Positions 25,926-34,428 of a DNA stretch of 34,428 bases are shown here, piece by piece. Position 1 is the stretch's first letter, and each line of letters starts with the position of its first letter. A program made the position numbers and the translations under genes. The DNA lies in NCBI GenBank assembly GCA_023269565.1, contig JAHFTD010000017.1:1-34428 (forward strand). The letters are read 5' to 3'. A model generated the notes under the pieces. The model was not told the origin of the DNA and searched no databases. It worked only from the letters and a program-made list of their open reading frames with translations. This stretch comes from Opitutaceae bacterium (GTDB lineage Bacteria; Verrucomicrobiota; Verrucomicrobiia; Opitutales; Opitutaceae).

Positions 25926-27182
25926 TCAGCGGCGGAGGGAGAGGACCTCGCGTTCGTAGCGTTGGATTTCGGGGAGCCAAGAACGGTCGGACGGGGTGTT
26001 GGTGCGCTGGCAATGCTCGTCCCAAACGGCGCCGAACGGCAAGGTTTTGCTTTCTTCCAGCAGGGCGAGACGGCCGGTGTGGTCGCCGGAAGCCTCAAGT
26101 GCGCGAAGTTGCGTGGTGGGTTCAAGCAGGGCGACCAGCAGGCATTTCTGGGTGTTGCGGGTGCCTAGCACCCAGGCGGCGACGCGGTTGATGCTGGCGT
26201 CGAAATAGTCGAGTCCGATGTGCGTGCGCGGCAGATGGCCGCCGCGCACGATCTCCTCGAAGAGCGAGCGGGTCGGGTCGTCGAACAGGACCACATGGTC
26301 GCTGTCCCAGCGGACACCACGGCTGACATGCAGCAGCAGCCCGGGGACGAACTGGAGCACGGAGGAGACCTTGTCCGCCACCGACTCCGTCGGATGGAAG
26401 TGCCCCATGTCGAGGCAAAGCAGCTTCTGCCGCGTGATGGCGTATCCGAGGTAGAACTCGTGTGAGCCCACGACAAAGCTTTCGGAGCCGATGCCGAAGA
26501 GCTTGCTTTCGACGGCGTCGAGATGATGCGCGGGATCAAGCAGCTCCCGGAACGCCGCATCGAGCGCGGTCGCCAGGCGCTCGCGCGGGCCATGGCGGTC
26601 GGCAGGCAGGTCCTTGCATCCGTCGGGAATCCAGACGTTGGTCACGGTCGGTGAACCCAGGGCGCGGCCCATGACAGCCCCGATGCGGCGACAGGCGATG
26701 ACGTGCTCGATCCAGTATTGCCGCACGGCGGGGTCGCGATGTGAGAGCGTGAAGCCATCTGCCGCCAGCGAGTGGGCGAAGCAGGTCGGGTTGAAATCGA
26801 GGCCCAGGCCGCGGGCCCGGGCCCAGTCGATCCAAGAGGAGAAATGCTCCGGGCCGATGGCGCAGCGCTCAACCTGGCGGCCGCCGAAGTCGCCGTAGAT
26901 GGCGTGCAGATTGACACGGTGCCGGCCGGGAATAAGGCGGAGGGCGACGTCGAGGTCGGCGCGGAGCTCATCGATGGAGCGCGCTTTGCCGGGATAATTA
27001 CCGGTGGCTTGGATGCCGGCACCGTCGAGCGTGGCACCGGTCGATTCGAATCCGCCAACATCATCGCCCTGCCAGCAATGCAGAGAAATGGGTGTGGCGG
27101 CGAGAGTGGCGAGCGCACCCTCGGGGTCGACCCCGAGGGCGGCGTAATCCTCGAGGGCGGATTGGTAGGAGTGGTGATGCAT
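25926..27182 (-). CDS. L-rhamnose isomerase
   Basis: 418 aa; [109 protein letters not shown]. Confidence 0.94.
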   Translation of the reverse strand: MHHHSYQSALEDYAALGVDPEGALATLAATPISLHCWQGDDVGGFESTGATLDGAGIQATGNYPGKARSIDELRADLDVALRLIPGRHRVNLHAIYGDFGGRQVERCAIGPEHFSSWIDWARARGLGLDFNPTCFAHSLAADGFTLSHRDPAVRQYWIEHVIACRRIGAVMGRALGSPTVTNVWIPDGCKDLPADRHGPRERLATALDAAFRELLDPAHHLDAVESKLFGIGSESFVVGSHEFYLGYAITRQKLLCLDMGHFHPTESVADKVSSVLQFVPGLLLHVSRGVRWDSDHVVLFDDPTRSLFEEIVRGGHLPRTHIGLDYFDASINRVAAWVLGTRNTQKCLLVALLEPTTQLRALEASGDHTGRLALLEESKTLPFGAVWDEHCQRTNTPSDRSWLPEIQRYEREVLSLRR

Positions 27183-27215
27183 GGAGGATAATGCAGAAAG
27201 TGACCTTGGATATGG

Positions 27216-27241
27216 CTCTGCCCGGCGTCATCCTAGCAGAG
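27216..27241. promoter_or_regulatory. candidate operator in rhaI/AraC divergent intergenic region
   Basis: CTCTGC-N14-GCAGAG inverted repeat between divergent rhamnose isomerase and AraC regulator genes. Confidence 0.3.
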
Positions 27242-27288
27242 GGAAACGGGAGCTTGGAATCCATAGAATGACCTACTACATACAATAA

Positions 27289-28188
27289 ATGAGACAAGAT
27301 AAGCGTAGGCCGGACTATCAGCGCTACCTCGCGAGCACACCCGAGGCGGAGGCCTGGGGTGTGGCGGTAGCTGCGGGCGGACGGCAAGCCATAGCACCGG
27401 GCGAGACGTATCCGCCGCCGCACCATCCGGCTGATCACATGTTCCGTTGGGAAACGGGCCGCGTGCTGGGCGCCTGCCAGATCGTGTTCATCACGGCGGG
27501 CCGAGGGTTGTTTGAGTCGCATGAAACGGGCTTGGTGGAGGTCGCGGCCGGCATGGCGTTGGTGATTCTGCCCGGGGTCTGGCACCGCTACGCGCCCGAT
27601 CCGGCCACGGGCTGGACGGAGCAGTGGGTTGAACTACAGGGATCCGTCGTCGGACGGCTGGTCAGGCAAGGCGTGCTGACTCCGCACCGCGCGGTAGTGC
27701 CGGTGGGGCGCGTGCTTGAGGTTGAGCGGTTGATGGAGACCGTGCACGCGCGGCTGCTGCACGAGGCGGCGACGGGTCTCGATCCGGAACGCGCGGCGGT
27801 GGGCCTGCAGGTGTTGGCGATCGTGACGGGCACTACGCGGGAGGGTGCGGCGGCGCGCCCGCTGGCGTCCGTGATCGCCCGTGCCGAGCGCCGGCTAACC
27901 GAGTCGGCCGACCGGCCGCCGGACATGCCGGCACTGGCCCGGGAGCTTGGGCTGGCCTACTCCCTTTTCCGGCGCGAATTCAAACGGCACACCGGGCTGG
28001 CCCCCTACCAATATGTGCAGCAGCTCCGCCTCGAGAAGGCACGCCGCCTGATCGGCAACACCAACGAGAGTCTCAAGGTGATCGCGGAGCAGCTCGGCTT
28101 TGCGTCGGCCTACCATCTCTCCGCCGCTTTCAAGGGACGCTACGGGGAAGCGCCGGCGCACTGGCGCCGGCGACGGCATCCACGCTGA
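27289..28188 (+). CDS. AraC family transcriptional regulator, divergent from the rhamnose operon
   Basis: 299 aa; C-terminal double HTH LARELGLAYSLFRREFKRHTGLAPYQYVQQLRLEKARRLIGNTNESLKVIAEQLGFASAYHLSAAFKGRYGEAPAHWRRRR. Confidence 0.92.
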   Translation: MRQDKRRPDYQRYLASTPEAEAWGVAVAAGGRQAIAPGETYPPPHHPADHMFRWETGRVLGACQIVFITAGRGLFESHETGLVEVAAGMALVILPGVWHRYAPDPATGWTEQWVELQGSVVGRLVRQGVLTPHRAVVPVGRVLEVERLMETVHARLLHEAATGLDPERAAVGLQVLAIVTGTTREGAAARPLASVIARAERRLTESADRPPDMPALARELGLAYSLFRREFKRHTGLAPYQYVQQLRLEKARRLIGNTNESLKVIAEQLGFASAYHLSAAFKGRYGEAPAHWRRRRHPR

Positions 28189-30378
28189 TCAATCCAGCAA
28201 CACGAGGCCCGTGGCCGCATCAAGCACGGTGGTGCTTCGGGCCGGCAACGCGAGGTGGACGGACCGGCCACCCGGCAGGGAGAGGGTGCGCGGGCCGCCC
28301 GTCAAAGTGTGAATCATCAGCAGTCCGTCGCCGAGCAGGGTCGCGTCATCGTGATCATTGATGATGTGGCAGCCGGCGCGGCGGGCGAGCGCGCGGAGCA
28401 CGGGCGGCTCGACGGGGGCGACGGCGAATGTCCACCACGTGGCCTGCCCGTCGTGGCGCCAGGCCGCGCTGATGCTCCCGTCCTTCCAGCGGCCGGCCAC
28501 CCGGTCCGCCGGAGCCTCATAGGCGGGCACGTGCTTTGGCGGTTCCAAGACCTGTTCCTCGGTCGCGCCGTCGAGAACGAGCGAGGATGTCGGAACCATG
28601 GCGTTGCATCCCGACGTCGGGATGCCGCTGAGGGCGGCGGCCAGGTGGGCACCGATCTCGCGGCGATTGCCCCAGCCGGCGTAGCCGGTCAGCACGAGAT
28701 GGCGCCCGCCGAGTGCGAGCCGGTTGCGGATGAAATCACGATGGGTGTCGTCGAGCACCGGGGTGGTGCCGAACAGGACGAACCGGTAGGGCGACAGATC
28801 CATCCCGGGCAGTTCGGAGAGCAGGGCCTCGTCGAATACGAGGCCAGAGTGGTAGAGGCCTTCGAGAAGTCCGTCCATGCCGCGGGCGGAAAACGGGTCG
28901 GGTCCGACGGGCGGCTGGTCGCCGAACTTGAAACCTTCGAGCGACCAGCGTCGTGCCACGGTGTGGCAGAACGACCAGGGATCGTGCACCACCAGTGTGT
29001 CCGCCGGCCGGACGAACGGCCGGTCGTGCCGGGAACGGGCGAGGGCTTGCAGGGCGGCGATCTCACAGGCGAGCCGCGGATCGTCCCACCAACCGACATT
29101 GCCGTGAGTGGCGAAATTGGGCGTGCCGGCGACCATGCCGAAATCATACCACCACTGGCCGCCGCCCCGCAGGACGGGCTGGAGGGTGTTCCGGCGCAGG
29201 TAGGCGATGTCGTCCGCCGGAGATGACTGGAATTTCCGGTCCCACGGACAGCCGACGAGGGAGGAGCCGTGGTCATTCTCATCGAGCCAGAGTTTGCCGG
29301 CGCGGCGCACGCTCCCGAGAATTCCGCGCGCATGGCCGGAGCCGCCCATGGCACGAACGCGCTCGGTGTAGGATTGCGGTGAGCAGAGGCAATCGAGGTG
29401 AGGGGACGCCAAAACCCGGTCGAGTGCGAGGTGGCTGCCGGCGGCATTCCGGCCGAACTGGCCGTAGAAATAGCCTTGAAACGCGGCGGTGACCACGGGA
29501 CGCGGCCATGAGGCCTTGACCGTGGCCGCCAGCCCGAGCAGCGCGTCGGTCATGGTTTCATGCAACCAAGTGAAGTAGTCGATGATGTCCTGCTGGGTGC
29601 GCGGATCCCGCAGAGGACCGCAAGCCGCGTGCTCGCGGGCGGGGGAGCCGGGGGCCGACACGGCGTCGAGGCGTGCCTGTGGCTGCTGCCACGCATGGGC
29701 CAGGCCGGGGTCATCGCCGTAGCGTGCGCGCAGCCACGCACGGAAAGAGCGCGTGGCTGCCCCGCCGGTGTCGGGGTCGTGATGCAGGAAGCCGAACTGG
29801 TGCCATTCGCCGTAGAGACCGTTTGCCAACTGCAGGGAAAAGACGGCGCCGCCTTCCGGCGTGGCCGCCAGTTCGCGGCAGAATTCGCGCAGGCGGGCGT
29901 CGGCCCATTGCCGCCACGGCAGCGAGGCGAAGCTGGCGCGGACGGGCCGGGCGCCATCGGCGGCGACCGGTCGTTGCAGGCCCCAGGTCGCCGGTTCCTC
30001 CGGCGTGGTGTCGGCGTAGCCCACGCATTCCCCGGGATGCAGCGCGCACCAGGCGGCGGGGGCGTTCACATGCAGGCGGAGCATCACGGCGGCGTCGGGG
30101 CACTGGGCGAGGACGCCGGCGATTTGCCGGCGGGCGAGGGTGAGATCGAGGCGGTCGTCCTCGCCAAGCATTTGCTCGAACCAGATGTCGGCTTGAAATA
30201 GTCGCACGCCCTGCCGGGCGAACAGCCGGATGTTGCGCGCGGGCACTTCCTCCCAAGTCCAGCGCGCGCCCGGGCAATCTGACAGCGCGTAGAGGAGTGG
30301 CGCATGCGGCACCCCATTGAGGAGCAGGGTGGGCCGGTTGGCGCGCATCTCAACCGAGGCGGAGAGGGGCCGGTTCAT
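28189..30378 (-). CDS. GH-A clan (GH42-like) putative glycosidase
   Basis: 729 aa; ...ADARLREFCRELAATPEGGAVFSLQLANGLYGEWHQFGF...; GH42-like length and C-terminal glutamine-amidotransferase-like region; family call from pattern only. Confidence 0.6.
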   Translation of the reverse strand: MNRPLSASVEMRANRPTLLLNGVPHAPLLYALSDCPGARWTWEEVPARNIRLFARQGVRLFQADIWFEQMLGEDDRLDLTLARRQIAGVLAQCPDAAVMLRLHVNAPAAWCALHPGECVGYADTTPEEPATWGLQRPVAADGARPVRASFASLPWRQWADARLREFCRELAATPEGGAVFSLQLANGLYGEWHQFGFLHHDPDTGGAATRSFRAWLRARYGDDPGLAHAWQQPQARLDAVSAPGSPAREHAACGPLRDPRTQQDIIDYFTWLHETMTDALLGLAATVKASWPRPVVTAAFQGYFYGQFGRNAAGSHLALDRVLASPHLDCLCSPQSYTERVRAMGGSGHARGILGSVRRAGKLWLDENDHGSSLVGCPWDRKFQSSPADDIAYLRRNTLQPVLRGGGQWWYDFGMVAGTPNFATHGNVGWWDDPRLACEIAALQALARSRHDRPFVRPADTLVVHDPWSFCHTVARRWSLEGFKFGDQPPVGPDPFSARGMDGLLEGLYHSGLVFDEALLSELPGMDLSPYRFVLFGTTPVLDDTHRDFIRNRLALGGRHLVLTGYAGWGNRREIGAHLAAALSGIPTSGCNAMVPTSSLVLDGATEEQVLEPPKHVPAYEAPADRVAGRWKDGSISAAWRHDGQATWWTFAVAPVEPPVLRALARRAGCHIINDHDDATLLGDGLLMIHTLTGGPRTLSLPGGRSVHLALPARSTTVLDAATGLVLLD

Positions 30379-30650
30379 CGGTGGCAGGGGTCGCAGGCCG
30401 GATGCACCCCGCGGGCATCCACATCAAACAGTGCGCCGTGGTGAGGGATGTTGATGAGAGCGGCCTGCGGGTTGAAGCAGCCGAGCCAGGGCGGGGCGCC
30501 TTCCCGCGGGGAATAAGTGGCATTCCAACCGTTGACCGAGCGGATCACACCTTCGCCGGTAAGAATCCGGAGCCGGGCCGCGCGAGGTGCGGAGTCCGTA
30601 TTGGTGAGGCGGAGCGCGGGGGTGAACATGAGGCGGGGGTCGCCGCTCAA
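30375..30650 (-). CDS. conserved-context hypothetical protein (91 aa)
   Basis: Overlaps both neighbours by 4 nt at its start and stop, consistent with translational coupling; MSGDPRLMFTPALRLTNTDSAPRAARLRILTGEGVIRSVNGWNATYSPREGAPPWLGCFN... Confidence 0.6.
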   Translation of the reverse strand: MSGDPRLMFTPALRLTNTDSAPRAARLRILTGEGVIRSVNGWNATYSPREGAPPWLGCFNPQAALINIPHHGALFDVDARGVHPACDPCHR

Positions 30651-31795
30651 GGGGTGAGCCGGAGGATTTTAGAGTAAAGTTCGACGGCCCGGTTCAGCTC
30701 GGCGCGGGATAGCCATTCATCGTGTGTGTGGGCCTGGGCGATGTCGCCGGGCCCCAGCACGAGCACCGGGGCGCCGGCGGCGGCGTAGTGGCTGGCATCG
30801 GTGGCGTAAGGCACCCCGGTGGCGGTAGGATCGAGACTGGCGGCGGTGAAGGCGGGCTGCAGCCACGCGAGCAAGGCGGCGGAGCTGCCCGGCGGCAGCG
30901 GAGGCGCGAGGTAGAGGCTGTCGTGCTCGACCGCAAGGCCGGCGAGGGCCGCATCGCGCTGGGCGAGCACGGTGTCGGGCGACTCGCCCGGAACGAGCCG
31001 GCGGTCGCAGCTGATCTCGCAGTAGTCCGGGATGATGTTCACGGCGGAGCCGCCGTGGATGACGTTGATGCTCGCGGCCGCCCTGCCGGTGAGCGGAAAC
31101 ACACGGTTCGCGAGCGGAATGAATTTTTCCTCAAGCGCCGCGATGACCGCGAGCATGGCACCGATCGCCGAGCGGCCCTTGGACGGATCGGCGGAGTGGG
31201 CGGAGATACCGCGCGTGATCGTTTTCCAGCGCAGAGAGCCGTTGTGGGCTACGACCGGCCGGAGGCCGGTGGGCTCGCCGACGATGAGGCCGCGCAGGCG
31301 GGGCAGGAATTCCCGGAGCCCGCCGCCGGCGAACGCCTGTGCGCCGGACATCCGTGCCTCCTCGTCGATTGCGAAGAGGACGCCGGCGTTGCGTGTGCGG
31401 CGCGGGTCGCAGGAAAAGTCGCGGAGGGCCCAGAACATGGCGGCGCCGGAGCCCTTCGTGTCACAAGCGCCCCGGCCATGGAGTCGGTCGCCTTTGGGTG
31501 TGAGCCGGAACGGTGGCACGGTCATGCCTTCGACCCCGACGGTGTCGAGGTGGCTTTCGAAGAGCAGCCACTCGGCACTGGGTGCGACCTCGCTGGAGAT
31601 CAGAAGATTAAAGGCATCACCGTCGACCGGGTCGCGGCGACTGGACAGGCCCCACTGCGCGGCAAGTTGCTCAAGGTGCGCGGCCAGCCTCGCCTCGCCA
31701 CCGGCCGACCCACCGTAATGGAGGTTCACAGTCTCGAAGGAGATCATCTGAGCGAGCAGTTCCTCGCAGGAGGACGGTGGCGGCAGGGAGGGCAT
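30647..31795 (-). CDS. M20 family peptidase / ArgE-DapE-like deacetylase
   Basis: 382 aa; LLFESHLDTVGVEG, LHGRGACDTKGSGAAMFWALRDF, VLFAIDEEARMSGAQAF, INVIHGGSAVNIIPDYCEISCDRRLVPGES. Confidence 0.9.
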   Translation of the reverse strand: MPSLPPPSSCEELLAQMISFETVNLHYGGSAGGEARLAAHLEQLAAQWGLSSRRDPVDGDAFNLLISSEVAPSAEWLLFESHLDTVGVEGMTVPPFRLTPKGDRLHGRGACDTKGSGAAMFWALRDFSCDPRRTRNAGVLFAIDEEARMSGAQAFAGGGLREFLPRLRGLIVGEPTGLRPVVAHNGSLRWKTITRGISAHSADPSKGRSAIGAMLAVIAALEEKFIPLANRVFPLTGRAAASINVIHGGSAVNIIPDYCEISCDRRLVPGESPDTVLAQRDAALAGLAVEHDSLYLAPPLPPGSSAALLAWLQPAFTAASLDPTATGVPYATDASHYAAAGAPVLVLGPGDIAQAHTHDEWLSRAELNRAVELYSKILRLTP

Positions 31796-31797
31796 GG

Positions 31798-32844
31798 CTA
31801 GCGCAGCCAGTGGTCGCGATGCTCGGCGACAAAGGAGTCGTCCGTCAGCTCCGGGTAGGCGGTGCAGACGCGGGTTAGTTCCTCCGCCTGCCCGGGAGAG
31901 AGCACTTCGGCGGGATTGAGGCAGTGGACCGAGGTGACAAGACCCTGGCGGCGTAGCACCTCCAGGATGCCGGGGATGCAGCCGCGGAAATGGTTGGCGG
32001 CGTCAAAGAGAGTGGCGTTCATGTCCGTGACTGCGGTGGCGCGCGCCAGCCACGAGGCGTCGATTTGGGGCTGGGCTGCGGCGCCCTGGAGCTCACGGAA
32101 GAGTTCTACGGCGGAGTGTGTCCACACGCCCCAGTGCCCGAGCAGGCCGCCGACGATGCGACGGGTCACTGGCCGGCCGCCGGTGTCGAAGGTAAAAGGC
32201 GAAAGTAGGTCGGTGACGATGGTGTCGTCGTTGCCAGTGTAGAGGGCGATGTCGTCACGGCCGGCGGCGGTGACGGCGCGGACCACATCGATGGTCTGGT
32301 AGCGGTTGAACGGTGCGATCTTGATCGCAACGATGCCGGGAATCTCGGCGAAGCGCCGCCAAAAGCCATGGCTGAGCACGCGCCCGCCGACGGCGGGTTG
32401 CAGATAAAAGCCCACGACGGGGATGGTTAGTGCGACGGTGGCGACATGGGCGAGGATGGCCTCCTCCGGTTCGGTCTGAAACGCCGCCATGCTGACCAAC
32501 CCCGCGTGGTAGCCCAGCGAGCAGGCCAGCTCCGCCTCGGCGACGGCTTGCGCGGTCTGGCCGCAGACGCCCGCGATCAGCGCGTAATCGCGCGGTGCGG
32601 CGCGCAGCTCGTCGGCAATGGTCGCGGCAGCGAGTTCGAGGACTGGCTTGAAGAGATTGTGCCGGGGATCGCGGATTTCGAACTGCGTGGAGTGCACGCC
32701 GACCGCGATGCCGCCAGTGCCGGCCGAGAAGTAATAGCGGGCGAGGGCGCGCTGGTGCTTTTCGGAAAAACGCCGCTGCGCGTCGAGGGCGAGCGGATGC
32801 GCCGGGATGACTTGGCCGGCGAGAAGATGGGAGCGAAGATTCAT
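31798..32844 (-). CDS. dihydrodipicolinate synthase (DapA) family protein
   Basis: Start trimmed to MNLRSHLLAGQVIPAHPLALDAQRRFSEKHQRALARYYFSAGTGGIAVGVHSTQFE...IPVVGFYLQPAVGGRVLSHGFWRRFAEIPGIVAIKIAPFNRYQTIDVVRAV. Confidence 0.8.
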   Translation of the reverse strand: MNLRSHLLAGQVIPAHPLALDAQRRFSEKHQRALARYYFSAGTGGIAVGVHSTQFEIRDPRHNLFKPVLELAAATIADELRAAPRDYALIAGVCGQTAQAVAEAELACSLGYHAGLVSMAAFQTEPEEAILAHVATVALTIPVVGFYLQPAVGGRVLSHGFWRRFAEIPGIVAIKIAPFNRYQTIDVVRAVTAAGRDDIALYTGNDDTIVTDLLSPFTFDTGGRPVTRRIVGGLLGHWGVWTHSAVELFRELQGAAAQPQIDASWLARATAVTDMNATLFDAANHFRGCIPGILEVLRRQGLVTSVHCLNPAEVLSPGQAEELTRVCTAYPELTDDSFVAEHRDHWLR

Positions 32845-32846
32845 GG

Positions 32847-33878
32847 TCAGAACTTCCCGCTGCGGGTTTCGAAGTGGGTGGGCTTGCCGAGCATCCGCCC
32901 GCCTTCCTGCAGGTAGCCGGTGATCAAATCCATCATGTCGGTCACAGCCATCTCCGGCGGTCCAAACAGCCGGATGGATTCGCTGGCGTCGGCGAGCCAG
33001 GTGTCCGGGGCCTCGGTGCCGGTGAGGTGCGGGGCGCGGCCAAGACGCCGGCCGAATTCCTCCGCGAGCGTGCGGATGCGGAGCTTTTCCGGGCCGGTGA
33101 TGTTGAGGATGCGCGGCGGGCTGGCGGTATGGGCGAGGCACTGGATGGCCCGCGCGCAGGCGTCACCCTGCCAGATGCAGTTGAGCCAGCCCATCGTGAG
33201 GTCCACCGGCGCGCCCTGCTGCACCTTGAGTGCGAGGTCGACGAGCACGCCGTAGCGGAGTTCCACCGAGTAGTTGAGCCGGTAGATCAGCTGCGGAGTG
33301 CCGAACTGCTGGGAAAAATACGTGAACACCCGCTCGCGGCCGACGCAGGTGCTGGCATATTCCCCGAGGAAGGTGACGGGTTCGCGCTCGTTCGCCCCCG
33401 GGCCGGTGACCGGCACGAACGGGTAGACGCAACCGGTCGAGAAGATGACGGTGCGGGAGTCGCGGAAACGCTGCGCCACGAACATTGGCACGACAGTGTT
33501 CTGGATCCACGTCAGCCCGGGCGCGCTGTCGGTGCCGAATTTCTGGCCGGCAAGGAAGAGCACATTGGTGGCGGCAGGCAGCGCCGCGACCTGCGCCGCA
33601 TCGGCGAGATCGCATGACAAGGTGCGGACCCCGAGCTCTTCCAGTTCGCTGCGCGCCTCGGTCCGGCTGAAGCGCGAGATGCCGGTGACGGTGGCGTCCT
33701 TGCGGCCGGCGGCATCGAGCGCGCGGCGCAGCATGACGGCGGTCGTGGTGCCCATCTTGCCGCCGACGCCCAGCACCATGAAATCGCCCGGCAGGCTGGC
33801 GACGGCCTTGGTGGCTCCCGGAGTGGGGGTCGATAGCAGCAGCTCGATCTCACGGTCAGTCCGGGGCAGGGAAGGCAT
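32847..33878 (-). CDS. NAD-dependent epimerase/dehydratase
   Basis: 343 aa; FMVLGVGGKMGTTTAVMLRRALDAAGR...TVIFSTGCVYPFVPVTGPGANEREPVTFLGEYASTCVGRERVF. Confidence 0.85.
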   Translation of the reverse strand: MPSLPRTDREIELLLSTPTPGATKAVASLPGDFMVLGVGGKMGTTTAVMLRRALDAAGRKDATVTGISRFSRTEARSELEELGVRTLSCDLADAAQVAALPAATNVLFLAGQKFGTDSAPGLTWIQNTVVPMFVAQRFRDSRTVIFSTGCVYPFVPVTGPGANEREPVTFLGEYASTCVGRERVFTYFSQQFGTPQLIYRLNYSVELRYGVLVDLALKVQQGAPVDLTMGWLNCIWQGDACARAIQCLAHTASPPRILNITGPEKLRIRTLAEEFGRRLGRAPHLTGTEAPDTWLADASESIRLFGPPEMAVTDMMDLITGYLQEGGRMLGKPTHFETRSGKF

Positions 33879-33979
33879 ATTATTCAGTGCAGACAGCTTC
33901 TTTGGTTGAGAGGATACTTGTCAGCACTATACCGCTCAAGCAATGTGCGTAAAGCCAAGCGCAATCACCCTGAAATTTC

Positions 33980-34428
33980 ATGCGAGCCATCGATATCCAC
34001 ACACACCCCATTCTGCGGGACGACAAGCGTGGACGTGCCGGGGCGGATGAGCTGATCGCCCGGGCCCGGGTCCATGGCCTCAGGCACCTGGTGGCGCTCG
34101 GGGACGTGCTCGCCTACGGCCGTTCACCCACCGAGGAACAGCTGCGGAAAATCAACGACGACACTTTCTGGCTGATGCGGCGCTATCCCGATTTTGTCAC
34201 CGGTTTCTGTCACCTGAACCCGACGCTCGGCGAGCGCGCGGTCCGGCGGGAGACGGAGCGCTGTGTCGCGCGCGGTTTCCGCGGCTTGAAGCTCGAGATC
34301 GCCAACAACGCCCGCGACGCCTGCATGCGGCCGTTGATGAAGCTGGCGGTGCGGCACGGGCTGCCGCTCCTGCAACACGCGTGGAGCATGACCAAGATCA
34401 AGCAGCGCAGCTTTCACACCGACCCGGA
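33980..34428 (+). CDS. amidohydrolase-family metal-dependent hydrolase, truncated at window end
   Basis: ATG 33980: MRAIDIHTHPILRDDKRGRAGADELIARARVHGLRHLVALGDVLAYGRSPTEEQLRKINDDTFWLMRRYPDFVTGFCHLNP...GFRGLKLEIANNARD...GLPLLQHAW; DIHTH metal motif. Confidence 0.85.
   Translation, partial: MRAIDIHTHPILRDDKRGRAGADELIARARVHGLRHLVALGDVLAYGRSPTEEQLRKINDDTFWLMRRYPDFVTGFCHLNPTLGERAVRRETERCVARGFRGLKLEIANNARDACMRPLMKLAVRHGLPLLQHAWSMTKIKQRSFHTDP

Noticed and set aside
30722-31801. + strand 359-aa ORF
   Set aside because: Antisense to the M20 peptidase gene, no domain support.
1-34428. tRNA, rRNA, transposase or integrase genes
   Set aside because: No cloverleaf-like tRNA, rRNA or recombinase motifs were recognised by eye; a tRNAscan/Infernal run would be needed to be certain.

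Overview
GC-rich bacterial chromosomal window. Gene content and style suggest Verrucomicrobiota/Opitutaceae, but this is inference and was not searched. The left end has housekeeping genes: accA (cut by the window edge), a TPR-like protein, a YceI-family protein, queA, a YeiH/UPF0324 transporter, and a SulP transporter with C-terminal STAS and cyclic-nucleotide-binding domains. The middle and right are dominated by carbohydrate-catabolism operons. One is a GH88-like / isomerase / Gfo-Idh / SDR / ROK / SIS / PhyH / esterase cluster with an XRE-cupin regulator. A second is a tightly coupled rhaI-rhaDW-rhaB-lutA-lutB-lutC operon with a divergent AraC regulator. A third is a GH42-like / M20 / DapA-like / epimerase cluster. 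The most unusual locus is the ~640-bp non-coding gap at 6244-6883. It contains a series of perfect short hairpins (6378-6553), followed by about ten degenerate tandem units in exact 21-nt register (6583-6792, consensus GTATCGCGNTACCnnnnnnnn). Directly downstream is a well-started 104-aa predicted-helical orphan protein gene (6884-7198). I cannot assign this arrangement to any named system and consider it the best candidate for something undescribed.
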